From contig NZ_CP018319.1 in NCBI RefSeq assembly GCF_001952935.1, forward strand, positions 3,802,001 to 3,866,000: a DNA stretch of 64,000 bases. Reading direction: 5' to 3'. Each line of letters starts with the position of its first letter. Position 1 is the first letter of the stretch. The notes beneath the pieces are model-generated. The model made no database searches, was not told where the DNA came from, and saw only the letters and a program-made list of their open reading frames with translations. This document shows positions 44,128 to 51,939 of this stretch, piece after piece. Position numbers and translations under genes: made by a program. Origin of the DNA: Pseudomonas frederiksbergensis (GTDB taxonomy: Bacteria; Pseudomonadota; Gammaproteobacteria; Pseudomonadales; Pseudomonadaceae).

Positions 44128-44240
44128 AACGCGCTCAGGGGTTCCAGGGCCGGAACCCCAAGGCCTTTATGGTTTCCAAGCGTCTGTTTATCCGGGTCAA
44201 CCCGGCCTGATTTTTCATTACTTCATTTTGTGGATATCCA

Positions 44241-45359
44241 ATGTCATCCAATAAAACTCTCGCTTTGGCCTTGTGCTTCGCTATTACCGGTTGCGCACAA
44301 ACTCCACAAAATGACTCGGATGGCAGCAGCTGGTGGCCGTTCGGTTCTTCCGACAAAGTCGCGGCTAAAGGCCCGGCTCCGACCCCAGCCCCGGCACCTT
44401 TGAAGCCTGCAGCGACCGCTCCGGTTGCCAAGGCTGAAAGCTCCAGCCCTTGGTACTGGCCGTTCGGTTCCGATGAGGTTCTCGACAAGAAGCCAGAGGT
44501 GAAAGCTGAAGCCAAACCTGAAGTTAAACCAGTCGAGGTGGCCAAGGCCAAGGCTGAGGCCGAAGCCGGTGGCAACTGGTGGTGGCCGTTCGGTGGTAAA
44601 GAGCAAAGCACTACTGCCAAAGTCGTGCCGATGCCTGATCCTAAAGTCACCCAGGCCTGGCTCGACGACTATGAACCGCGCCTGCGCGAAGCGATCAAGG
44701 GCAGCCACCTGCAACTTGAGCGCCGTGAAAACGTGCTGGTAGTCTCCGCGCCGGTAGACGGCTCGTTCAACCCTGACCGTCCGGCCATGCTGCTGCCGGT
44801 GACCCTCGGCCCGTTCACTCGCGTCGCGAAAATCCTCGAAGTCGATCCAAAGACTGCCGTGCTGGTACTCGGCCACAGTGATACGTCGGGCGCCGCACCG
44901 GCCAACGTGAAACTGAGCCAGGAGCGTGCCCAGTCCGTGGCAGCGATTTTCCGCCTCAGCGGTCTGCAGCGTGATCGCCTGATGCTGCGCGGCATGGGTG
45001 GCGAAGCCCCGCGTGCTGCTAACGACAGCAATGAAGGTCGTGCCTTGAACCGTCGCGTCGAACTGCTGGTGACCCCGCAAAACACCATGGTCGCGTTGCT
45101 GAGCAAGTACAACATGCCGGCCCCGGCGCCAGTGAAGCTAGTCGCTGCCCAGGACGTCAAGCCAGTGGTCAAACCGGTCACCCCGGCGCCAGCCGCGAAG
45201 AAAGCCGCTGTGCCTGCTGCAAAAAAAGCCCCGGCCAAGAAAGCCGCCGCCAAGAAGGCACCGGCTAAAACTGCAACGCCGTCGAAGAAGACTGCCCCGG
45301 CCAAAGCCGCTGCCGACACGAAAAAAGTCGCCGACGCCACCGATACTGTTAAAAAGTGA
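44241..45359 (+). CDS. OmpA-family lipoprotein with WPFG repeats and histone-like tail
   Basis: A 372-residue protein with a lipobox (AITGC, Cys 18). Three aromatic repeats lie in a disordered Pro/Ala/Lys region: WWPFG (31-35), WYWPFG (71-76) and WWWPFG (113-118). An OmpA-like domain follows at about 150-280 (VLVLGHSDTSGAAPANVKLSQERAQS). A Lys/Ala-rich tail (about 303-372) contains KKAPAKKAAAKKAPAK-type repeats like histone H1 or AlgP. Predicted outer-membrane lipoprotein tethered to peptidoglycan; why it carries a polycationic tail is unclear. It is upstream of pdxH with a 24-base gap. Confidence 0.85.
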   Translation: MSSNKTLALALCFAITGCAQTPQNDSDGSSWWPFGSSDKVAAKGPAPTPAPAPLKPAATAPVAKAESSSPWYWPFGSDEVLDKKPEVKAEAKPEVKPVEVAKAKAEAEAGGNWWWPFGGKEQSTTAKVVPMPDPKVTQAWLDDYEPRLREAIKGSHLQLERRENVLVVSAPVDGSFNPDRPAMLLPVTLGPFTRVAKILEVDPKTAVLVLGHSDTSGAAPANVKLSQERAQSVAAIFRLSGLQRDRLMLRGMGGEAPRAANDSNEGRALNRRVELLVTPQNTMVALLSKYNMPAPAPVKLVAAQDVKPVVKPVTPAPAAKKAAVPAAKKAPAKKAAAKKAPAKTATPSKKTAPAKAAADTKKVADATDTVKK

Positions 45360-45383
45360 TTCGTTAACCAAAAGGAATGCGCC

Positions 45384-46031
45384 ATGACCCAGGGCCTGGC
45401 TGATATGCGTCGCGATTACACCCGTGATGGCCTGACCGAGGCGCAAGCCCCGGCCGAGCCATTCGCGCTGTTCCATCAGTGGTTTGCCGACGCGGTGAAA
45501 ACCGAACAGGCGCCGGTGGAAGCCAACGCCATGACCTTGGCCACCGTCGATCAGGACGGTCGGCCGCATTGCCGCATTCTGCTGCTCAAGGGGCTGGACG
45601 AGCAGGGTTTCACCTTCTTCACCAACTACGACAGCGCCAAGGGCCAGCACCTGGCCGCGAACCCATTCGCGGCCATGACCTTTTTCTGGCCGGCCCTGGA
45701 GCGTCAGGTGCGCATCGAAGGGCGGGTGGTGAAGGTTACGCCTGAAGAGTCCGACGCCTACTTTCAGGTTCGGCCGCTGGGCAGTCGTCTCGGCGCCTGG
45801 GCTTCGCCCCAGAGCCGGGTGATCGCCGATCGTGCCGAGCTGGAAGCGCTGCTCAAGAACACCGAGCAACGTTTCAGCGACACACAACCTCATTGCCCTG
45901 AGCACTGGGGTGGTTACCGTTTGTTACCGGAGCGCATCGAGTTCTGGCAAGGCCGTCCGAGCCGCCTGCACGATCGCCTCAACTACCGCTTTCAGTGCGC
46001 CGACTGGATTCTTGAACGTCTGGCACCTTAA
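45384..46031 (+). CDS. pdxH: Pyridoxamine 5'-phosphate oxidase
   Basis: A 215-residue FMN enzyme that converts pyridoxine or pyridoxamine 5'-phosphate to pyridoxal 5'-phosphate. Signatures: MTLATVDQDGRPHCRILLLKG, FFTNYDSAKGQHL, PLGSRLGAWASPQS and the C-terminal WQGRPSRLHDRLNY motif. AAAGGAA precedes the ATG. Length fits (E. coli 218). Confidence 0.97.
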   Translation: MTQGLADMRRDYTRDGLTEAQAPAEPFALFHQWFADAVKTEQAPVEANAMTLATVDQDGRPHCRILLLKGLDEQGFTFFTNYDSAKGQHLAANPFAAMTFFWPALERQVRIEGRVVKVTPEESDAYFQVRPLGSRLGAWASPQSRVIADRAELEALLKNTEQRFSDTQPHCPEHWGGYRLLPERIEFWQGRPSRLHDRLNYRFQCADWILERLAP

Positions 46032-46036
46032 GCCGT

Positions 46037-46273
46037 CTACCGATCGGGATACCCTGCCGCAGCGGCTTCAAGCCACTGCGGCAGGTCTCGGCGCTTGATC
46101 TTCTGCGCTTGAGCGTTCGCCAGTTGCTGGAGCATGAACGCCTTTTTCTGCTCGTCCTTACCCGCCAGTGCCAACGCCAGATCGCGGTCCATCCAGCGTT
46201 TGATCCGCACGTATAGCCACCAGTGGAAATACAAACCGGCAACGGTAGTGACGACAATGATGAAGTAATCCAT
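46037..46273 (-). CDS. Small membrane-anchored protein of unknown function
   Basis: A 78-residue protein with one N-terminal hydrophobic helix (about 3-24, FIIVVTTVAGLYFHWWLYV). A basic, Q/K-rich cytoplasmic tail with predicted helix (QQLANAQAQKIKRRDL) follows. It is convergent with pdxH, five bases apart. No family recognised. Confidence 0.65.
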   Translation of the reverse strand: MDYFIIVVTTVAGLYFHWWLYVRIKRWMDRDLALALAGKDEQKKAFMLQQLANAQAQKIKRRDLPQWLEAAAAGYPDR

Positions 46274-46441
46274 GACAATCCTTGGGGCGGCGGCGCAGAT
46301 ACCGGAATTTGCCGCTACTGTGTGGTGAGTTCGTGGAAGTGCCTGTACCGGGCCTGAATCAAACCAAAATTATCCGGGCGAGGCCGTGACAGGCGTCAAG
46401 CTGCGGAGTTTAATGAATACCTGTCCTTTGGAGTTGATGCT

Positions 46442-46906
46442 ATGCGTAAGTCTGTTCTGCTGGTTGCTTCCTTTTCCACGATGGCGATGTTGCTCACTGG
46501 CTGCCAATCGAGCCTGACCGGTGACTCCTATTCCCGTGACGAAGCGCGTCGCGTGCAGACCGTTCGCATGGGCACCATCGAATCCCTGCGACCGGTCAAA
46601 ATCGAAGGCACCAAAACCCCTATCGGCGGCCTTGCCGGTGCGGCGGTTGGCGGTGTTGGCGGCAGCGCTATCGGTGGCGGTCGCGGCAGCATCGTTGCTG
46701 CAGTTATCGGCGCCGTCGCTGGCGGCCTGATCGGCTCGGCCACAGAAGAAGGCCTGACTCGGGCCCAAGGCGTGGAAATCACCGTTCGCGAAGACGACGG
46801 CAGCATGCGCGCCTACGTGCAACAGGTTCAGGAAAATGAAGTGTTCCGTGTTGGCGAGCGGGTGCGGATTGCGACTGTAGATGGGACTAGCCGCGTTTCG
46901 CACTAA
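46442..46906 (+). CDS. SlyB-like glycine-zipper outer-membrane lipoprotein
   Basis: A 154-residue protein. Lipobox MLLTGC (Cys 21), a glycine-zipper 2TM segment (about 59-100, GGLAGAAVGGVGGSAIGGG) and a small C-terminal beta domain (VEITVREDDGS, VGERVRI). Relatives stabilise the outer membrane under PhoPQ control. A terminator follows. Confidence 0.87.
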   Translation: MRKSVLLVASFSTMAMLLTGCQSSLTGDSYSRDEARRVQTVRMGTIESLRPVKIEGTKTPIGGLAGAAVGGVGGSAIGGGRGSIVAAVIGAVAGGLIGSATEEGLTRAQGVEITVREDDGSMRAYVQQVQENEVFRVGERVRIATVDGTSRVSH

Positions 46907-46925
46907 GCGGGAATACGGGTAAAAG

Positions 46926-46960
46926 AAAACCCCGATCAGGTGACTGATTGGGGTTTTTTT
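46926..46960 (+). terminator. Terminator after the SlyB-like gene
   Basis: AAAACCCCGATCAG and CTGATTGGGGTTTTTTT arms around a four-base loop. Confidence 0.88.
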
Positions 46961-46971
46961 GTTAAGGATTG

Positions 46972-47223
46972 TCACGGCGCGGCGCGGGGGCCTATAAAAT
47001 ATTCCAGCCCCTCGGGGAAGTCGATTTCTAATAGTTCTGCAACCTGTAGGATTTGAGTGCTTGTCAGTTCCAGCTCTCCAGGCTCTATTTCTTCCAGTTT
47101 TTTTGACTCGGTCAATTGAGCTAATGCCTGATTCATCTCATAGTCTTTGATGGTTAGTTGGAACTGCAATGAATCATCTTGTTTTTCATCAAGGTAATAA
47201 CCAGTGATGGATAGATAGCGCAC
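46972..47223 (-). CDS. Small protein of the pyocin locus, paralog of 47741-47980
   Basis: An 83-residue acidic protein starting with GTG. It shares with the protein at 47741-47980 a start (YLSITGYYLDE / LCISGFLIED), DDSLxFxL near residues 16-22, an L-rich QIxQ block and a closing YFIG/YIG. Role unknown; an immunity or immunity-like function is an inference from position. A 30-base element (47284-47313) similar to one upstream of the pyocin gene lies before it. AT-rich compared with neighbours. Confidence 0.6.
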   Translation of the reverse strand: MRYLSITGYYLDEKQDDSLQFQLTIKDYEMNQALAQLTESKKLEEIEPGELELTSTQILQVAELLEIDFPEGLEYFIGPRAAP

Positions 47224-47283
47224 GTTTTTTATCTTCAGTCATCTTGAGGTCCTTCTACCTGGCTTCGCAGCCGCCGAGAAGAT

Positions 47284-47313
47284 GCTGCGTGACGTTAACG
47301 AAATTGGCTGACC
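47284..47313. repeat. 30-base element shared with the pyocin promoter region (copy 1)
   Basis: GCTGCGTGACGTTAACGAAATTGGCTGACC matches 24 of 30 bases with 49225-49254, centred on the palindrome CGTTAACG. It lies between the immunity gene and the last paralog. Confidence 0.6.
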
Positions 47314-47348
47314 ATCCAGTTAGCAGTAAGTCAAGTGTCTCGGCTGGA

Positions 47349-47603
47349 TCACCAGCTCTCGCGGTAATCGAAAGATAGTTGGTAATCGTGGGTTGTCGGG
47401 TCAATACAGTGGCGAAAGTGGGGTTGAATAATATCGATCCAATGGCTATCGACATCAAAACCTCCGTTATTTATGTTGTTTTCGACCGGAATGCCAAGAG
47501 TATTGAGTATCGACTCGTCGTCGCCCATATCCTTGGAAAACTCTGCGCCGATACCTATCTCGCTTTCCTTGTCATACCACTCGATTCTGATTTTTAGACC
47601 CAT
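47349..47603 (-). CDS. Colicin E3/cloacin-type immunity protein
   Basis: An 84-residue protein that aligns along its length with ImmE3: MGLKIRIEWYDKESE, FSKDMGDDESILNTLGIP, NNGGFDVDSHWIDIIQPHF and the closing LSFDYRESW. It binds and blocks the rRNase domain of the cognate bacteriocin. ATG at 47603 is the family start. The presence of this gene directly supports the E3 assignment of the toxin. Confidence 0.92.
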   Translation of the reverse strand: MGLKIRIEWYDKESEIGIGAEFSKDMGDDESILNTLGIPVENNINNGGFDVDSHWIDIIQPHFRHCIDPTTHDYQLSFDYRESW

Positions 47604-47740
47604 GTGTTTTTCGTTCCGTTTATTCATACTATTTGTACATCAGTGCTGATGCAGACCCATGTGGTACATCAACTGGTCTCTAAAAGAATGTCGGCCACAA
47701 ACGGGATCTGTACTTGTCCGATTTTGATCATCTATAAGGG

Positions 47741-47980
47741 CTAAGCTTCGACGCCAATATACAAAGCCAAATGGTGGGGCAATGGCTCTTTAAGCACCTG
47801 CTCAATCTGTTGTATTTGCATGGGGTTTAACGCAAATTCGCCTTCAGCGCCCTCTGCGAAATTCTTCCATCCCATTACCTTCATTACTCCCTGTTCCTGA
47901 TGTTCTGGGACATCGAGCTCGAATTTCAGCGAGTCATCGTCACTGTCTTCTATCAAGAAACCGCTGATGCATAGATGCAT
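47741..47980 (-). CDS. Small protein directly after the pyocin gene, possible second immunity
   Basis: A 79-residue acidic protein. A GAGGA site lies eight bases before the ATG, and it begins ten bases after the pyocin stop, so it is co-translated with the toxin. Paralogous to the protein at 46972-47223. It has no similarity to ImmE3. It sits between toxin and immunity gene, which is unusual: the canonical order is toxin then immunity. Confidence 0.7.
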   Translation of the reverse strand: MHLCISGFLIEDSDDDSLKFELDVPEHQEQGVMKVMGWKNFAEGAEGEFALNPMQIQQIEQVLKEPLPHHLALYIGVEA

Positions 47981-47990
47981 TTTTGCGTCC

Positions 47991-49181
47991 TCACTTGTTG
48001 GTTCTTCTTTTGGACAGGGCTTTCTCTAGTTGAACACCTGTTTCCGGATCAAATTCACCTAGGTGTTTTCCTTGCCTATCGTATATTTCGACTGTGCCAT
48101 GCATGGAATCCCATTCGTAGATTCGACCTTTCCGGTCCTTCCATCGTTTACGTTCTGCTCCTCCGCCTTTGACGTTGGTTTTGGACTTCACTTTTACAGC
48201 ATCAGGAAATGCCGCAAGTCCCTTAGGGGCTGGGTGATGAGCGAAGTCTCCAGCTCGGGTACTAACAACAATGTAAACCGGCTTTATCCCCGAATCCGCC
48301 GGAAACACAAGAATGAAATCCTTGTATTCCGGCGGGTAAACCGGATTCACGATGATGCTGTCAGCCGCTTTCGTCGGCGGATAAACCCAAATATGCGGCG
48401 CTTGCGGCGCAGCCTCCAGCGCTGGAGTACCGAGGATGTCGGAACCATCCACAGCCGGTGTCCAGATCAGCTCGATACCATCTCCCAGATCCGCCACCTG
48501 CTGACTGCCGCGCAAGTTGAACTGCACGACATCAACCATTTCCCAATCACGGTTCTTGCCGGTGTAGAAACCGTATCCCTTGAGACTGCCGTCAGCTTGT
48601 TGCTCGACCCTTAGCCGAACACGAGTTCGAGCCTGTTTCAGGGCGCGTAACTGATCTTCGGTATACAGCGCGCTGTCGCCCAGGCTCGGCGTCGAGAAGA
48701 ACGCGACCAGGCCGGCCAATAGGGTGGTTCCAGCAGCACCGAGTGCTGCGGTGGGAACAGCGATAGCCGGGGCGCGAAGAGCCATTCGGCCGATACCGAG
48801 CGAGACGGTACTGCCGCTAATGGTTTGAAGATTGAGCAGCCCGGCATCGTCTGCCTCGCGAGCCCCGAGCCAGGCGACTTCTCCGTAGTCCTTGAGGCTG
48901 TCGGTGGGCACCATCCCGGAAGGATTCGAGTAATCGATGATGGCGTCCGGCAGATTGCAGGACTTGGCGAAGACACACCCCGCACGAACGGATTCGTGCT
49001 TTTTCGCGACGACCTCACGACTCCGTTCGAAAGCGTCTTGTCTTGCGAGCATGGCGTCGTAAGCGTTTTGTCGGGCCTCCCGCGCGGCCAGTTCGGTAGC
49101 CGTCATAAAGCGGTGAGTGATGTGATGACCGTCGCCTGACGGAGGGTTCTGAACCCGGGGAATGTCCTTATTGCCAGCCAC
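47991..49181 (-). CDS. S-type pyocin with colicin E3-type 16S rRNase domain
   Basis: A 396-residue bacteriocin. GTG at 49181 follows an AAGGA site and gives the start VAGNKDIPRVQNPPSGDGHH with Met first; an upstream in-frame codon is less likely. Residues about 100-310 form the pyocin-S translocation domain. The last about 65 residues are an E3-like cytotoxic domain: ERKRWKDRKGRIYEWDSMHG, with catalytic D358, H361 and E365 kept and colicin E515 replaced by Thr363. E3-type toxins cut 16S rRNA at the decoding site and stop translation. Shorter than typical S-pyocins (600-700 residues), it lacks a long receptor-binding region. Confidence 0.88.
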   Translation of the reverse strand: MAGNKDIPRVQNPPSGDGHHITHRFMTATELAAREARQNAYDAMLARQDAFERSREVVAKKHESVRAGCVFAKSCNLPDAIIDYSNPSGMVPTDSLKDYGEVAWLGAREADDAGLLNLQTISGSTVSLGIGRMALRAPAIAVPTAALGAAGTTLLAGLVAFFSTPSLGDSALYTEDQLRALKQARTRVRLRVEQQADGSLKGYGFYTGKNRDWEMVDVVQFNLRGSQQVADLGDGIELIWTPAVDGSDILGTPALEAAPQAPHIWVYPPTKAADSIIVNPVYPPEYKDFILVFPADSGIKPVYIVVSTRAGDFAHHPAPKGLAAFPDAVKVKSKTNVKGGGAERKRWKDRKGRIYEWDSMHGTVEIYDRQGKHLGEFDPETGVQLEKALSKRRTNK

Positions 49182-49224
49182 TGATCTTCCTTGCGTTCGT
49201 ACGTCGACAACCCCCAACAAAGGG

Positions 49225-49254
49225 GCTGTGCGACGTTAACGAACGAGGCTGATC
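49225..49254. repeat. 30-base element upstream of the pyocin gene (copy 2)
   Basis: GCTGTGCGACGTTAACGAACGAGGCTGATC, partner of 47284-47313. It lies 44 bases before the pyocin start, so a regulatory role is possible; no LexA-type CTG-N10-CAG site was found here. Confidence 0.55.
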
Positions 49255-49302
49255 GTGGCTGTAGGACGAGTCTTGAATGACTCTAGGAGTTGTCTCTGTT
49301 TA

Positions 49303-50490
49303 TCAGGATTGCAGCGCGGCGCTCTTGCGACTTGCCGCCGCCGTCACCGCATAACCAATCAATGCCGCCAGTATCGAACCGGTCAAAATCCCCATCCGGT
49401 CCATCCCAGCGTATTCACTGGCACCCGGCACAAACGCCAGGGAGCCGACAAACAGGCTCATGGTGAAGCCGATACCGCAGAGGATTGCCACACCCATTAC
49501 CTGGCCCCAGTTGGCGCCTTGGGGCAGGGCGGCAATGCCGATTTTCACGGCCAGCCAGGTCAGTCCGAAGACACCGAGGGTTTTGCCCAGCAGCAGGCCG
49601 ACCGCGATGCCCATCGGCACGTGGTGGGTGAAACTTTCGACCGTCACGCCACTCAGGGACAGGCCGGCGTTGGCGAAGGCGAACAGCGGCAGGATGCCGT
49701 AGGCCACCCATGGATGGAGGGCGTGTTCGAGGGTCAGCAGCGGCGAAGGTTCGGCGTTTTTCGTGCGCAGGGGGATGCAGAAAGCCAGGGTCACACCGGC
49801 CAGTGTCGCGTGGACACCGCTCTTGAGCACGCAAACCCAAAGGATCAGGCCGATGATCATGTACGGCCCGAGCTTGACCACTCCGAGCCGGTTCATCGCG
49901 ATCAGTGCCACGATGCATGTCGCGGCCAGAGACAGCGAAAGGGTCGAGAGCGTGCCCGAGTAGAAGATCGCAATGACGATGATTGCGCCGAGGTCGTCAA
50001 TGATCGCCAACGTCATCAGGAAAAGCTTAAGCGACACCGGTACCCGCTTACCCAGCAGGGCCAGTACACCGAGGGCGAAGGCAATATCGGTGGCCATCGG
50101 GATGGCCCAGCCACCAAGGGCTGTCGGGTCATCTCGGTTCAGAAACCAGTAGAGCAGCGCCGGCACTACCATGCCGCCAATCGCCGCTGCGCCGGGCAGG
50201 ACGATTTGCGACGGTTTCGACAGTTGACCGTCAAGGACTTCGCGCTTCACTTCCAGGCCGATCAGCAGGAAGAATAGGGCCATCAGGCCGTCGTTGATCC
50301 ACAACAGCGCCGGTTTGGCGATTTGCAACGCGCCTATTTGCGCCACGACCGGAGTGTCGAGAAAACTGCTGTAAAGCCACGACAGCGGGGAATTGTTGAT
50401 GATCAAGGCCAGGGCCGCAGCGGCGATCAATAACAGTCCGCTGGCAGCTTCCAACTGGAAGAAACGCGTGAAAGTGCTACGCAGAGGCAA
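49303..50490 (-). CDS. nhaA: Na+/H+ antiporter NhaA
   Basis: A 395-residue inner-membrane antiporter. The ion-binding aspartates are in TDIAFALGVLALLG and LAIIDDLGAIIVIAIF (equivalents of E. coli D133, D163 and D164). It exports Na+ in exchange for protons at alkaline pH. Length fits (E. coli 388). Confidence 0.96.
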   Translation of the reverse strand: MPLRSTFTRFFQLEAASGLLLIAAAALALIINNSPLSWLYSSFLDTPVVAQIGALQIAKPALLWINDGLMALFFLLIGLEVKREVLDGQLSKPSQIVLPGAAAIGGMVVPALLYWFLNRDDPTALGGWAIPMATDIAFALGVLALLGKRVPVSLKLFLMTLAIIDDLGAIIVIAIFYSGTLSTLSLSLAATCIVALIAMNRLGVVKLGPYMIIGLILWVCVLKSGVHATLAGVTLAFCIPLRTKNAEPSPLLTLEHALHPWVAYGILPLFAFANAGLSLSGVTVESFTHHVPMGIAVGLLLGKTLGVFGLTWLAVKIGIAALPQGANWGQVMGVAILCGIGFTMSLFVGSLAFVPGASEYAGMDRMGILTGSILAALIGYAVTAAASRKSAALQS

Positions 50491-50729
50491 GGTCGCTCTC
50501 CATCGATGAATTCAAAAGGTGGCACACCCTAACCCGTACCGTTAGTTGTTAAAACAAAAGTTATATTCTTTTTTGTTATATGCCGTTACAACGTGAACGA
50601 TCAGCAGGGACCTGAGCCTAGCAGTTGCCGGGCGTATTGAACGTCAGCTGTACCTGTGCGCGCTGTAGGTTTTTTCCTAAGCTTGTTAGCTGAGCCTTGC
50701 AACAAGGCCGACTCAACGAGAAAACCACC

Positions 50730-51824
50730 ATGAGCGACAATCGACAGTGGGCCCGCGAAGCCATCCGGATCATCGAGGCCGACTTCCAGCGCAGCGCCGA
50801 CACCCACCTGATTCCCTTGCCGCTGCCGGGTTTTCCGGGCATCGAGTTGTATTTCAAGGATGAGTCCAGTCATCCCACCGGCAGCCTGAAGCACCGGTTG
50901 GCGCGCTCGCTGTTTCTGTATGCGCTGTGTAATGGCTGGCTCAAACCCGGAGCACCGGTGATTGAAGCGTCCAGCGGTTCGACGGCTATTTCCGAGGCGT
51001 ACTTCGCCAGTTTGCTGGGCTTGCCATTTATTGCGGTGATGCCGGCGAGCACCTCCAAAGAGAAGATCGCGCAGATCGCTTTCTACGGTGGCAAGAGTCA
51101 TTTGGTCGACGATCCGACGCAGATCTATGCCGAATCCGAACGCCTGGCCCGCGAACATGATGGACATTTCATCGACCAGTTCACCTATGCCGAGCGCGCT
51201 ACTGACTGGCGGGCGAACAACAACATCGCCGAGTCGATCTTCCAGCAAATGCGCTTCGAACTGCACCCCGAGCCGAGCTGGCTGATCTCCAGCCCCGGCA
51301 CCGGCGGCACCACCGCGACGCTGGGCCGGTACGTGCGTTACCGCCAGCATTGCACCCGCGTGCTCTGCGCCGATGCCGAACGTTCGGTGTTCTTCGATTA
51401 CTACCAGACCGGCGACGCCAGTCTGCGCCTGGATTGCGGTTCGCGGATTGAAGGCATTGGCCGGCCTCGGGTAGAAGCGTCGTTCCTGCCCAAGGTAATT
51501 GATGCGATGGTCAAGGTGCCGGACGCGTTGTCCCTGGCGGCCATGCATTACCTGGCGCAGCGTTTGGGACGTCGAGTCGGCGGGTCGAGCGGGACCAATT
51601 TGATCGGCGCGTTGATGGCAGCCCAGCAGATGGCGGCGGCGGGGGAGTCGGGGTCGATCGTGGCGATTCTGTGTGATGGCGGCGAGCGCTATGCCACCAC
51701 TTATTACGATCAGGCCTGGCTCAAGGCCCAGGGGTATGAGTTGAGCGGTTTGATGGATGCCGTGGCGGCAAGCGTTGAGCGCGGTGAGCCGCTGCCAGCC
51801 AGCGTGCTGCGCGCCAATATCTGA
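50730..51824 (+). CDS. PLP-dependent cysteine synthase/desulfhydrase family (Cds1-like)
   Basis: A 364-residue fold-type II PLP enzyme. The PLP lysine is K54 in SSHPTGSLKHRLA, the phosphate-binding loop is STGGTTATLG-like (SSPGTGGTTATLG) and the substrate loop is SSGSTAISEAYF. Similar to L-cysteine desulfhydrase Cds1 of mycobacteria, which releases H2S, pyruvate and ammonia, but cysteine synthase activity cannot be excluded. ATG at 50730 is the likely start. AT-rich upstream region with repeated TTATA motifs could bind CysB. Confidence 0.82.
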   Translation: MSDNRQWAREAIRIIEADFQRSADTHLIPLPLPGFPGIELYFKDESSHPTGSLKHRLARSLFLYALCNGWLKPGAPVIEASSGSTAISEAYFASLLGLPFIAVMPASTSKEKIAQIAFYGGKSHLVDDPTQIYAESERLAREHDGHFIDQFTYAERATDWRANNNIAESIFQQMRFELHPEPSWLISSPGTGGTTATLGRYVRYRQHCTRVLCADAERSVFFDYYQTGDASLRLDCGSRIEGIGRPRVEASFLPKVIDAMVKVPDALSLAAMHYLAQRLGRRVGGSSGTNLIGALMAAQQMAAAGESGSIVAILCDGGERYATTYYDQAWLKAQGYELSGLMDAVAASVERGEPLPASVLRANI

Positions 51825-51837
51825 CAGGCTGAAACCA

Positions 51838-51932
51838 ATGTGGGAGCGAGCCTGCTCGCGATAGCGGTAGATCAGTCAACATCTCAATTGAATGTTATGC
51901 CGCCATCGCGAGCAGGCTCGCTCCCACAGAGG
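51838..51932. repeat. REP pair
   Basis: Inverted TGTGGGAGCGAGCCTGCTCGCGAT elements between convergent genes. Confidence 0.9.
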
Positions 51933-51939
51933 ATTTGTG

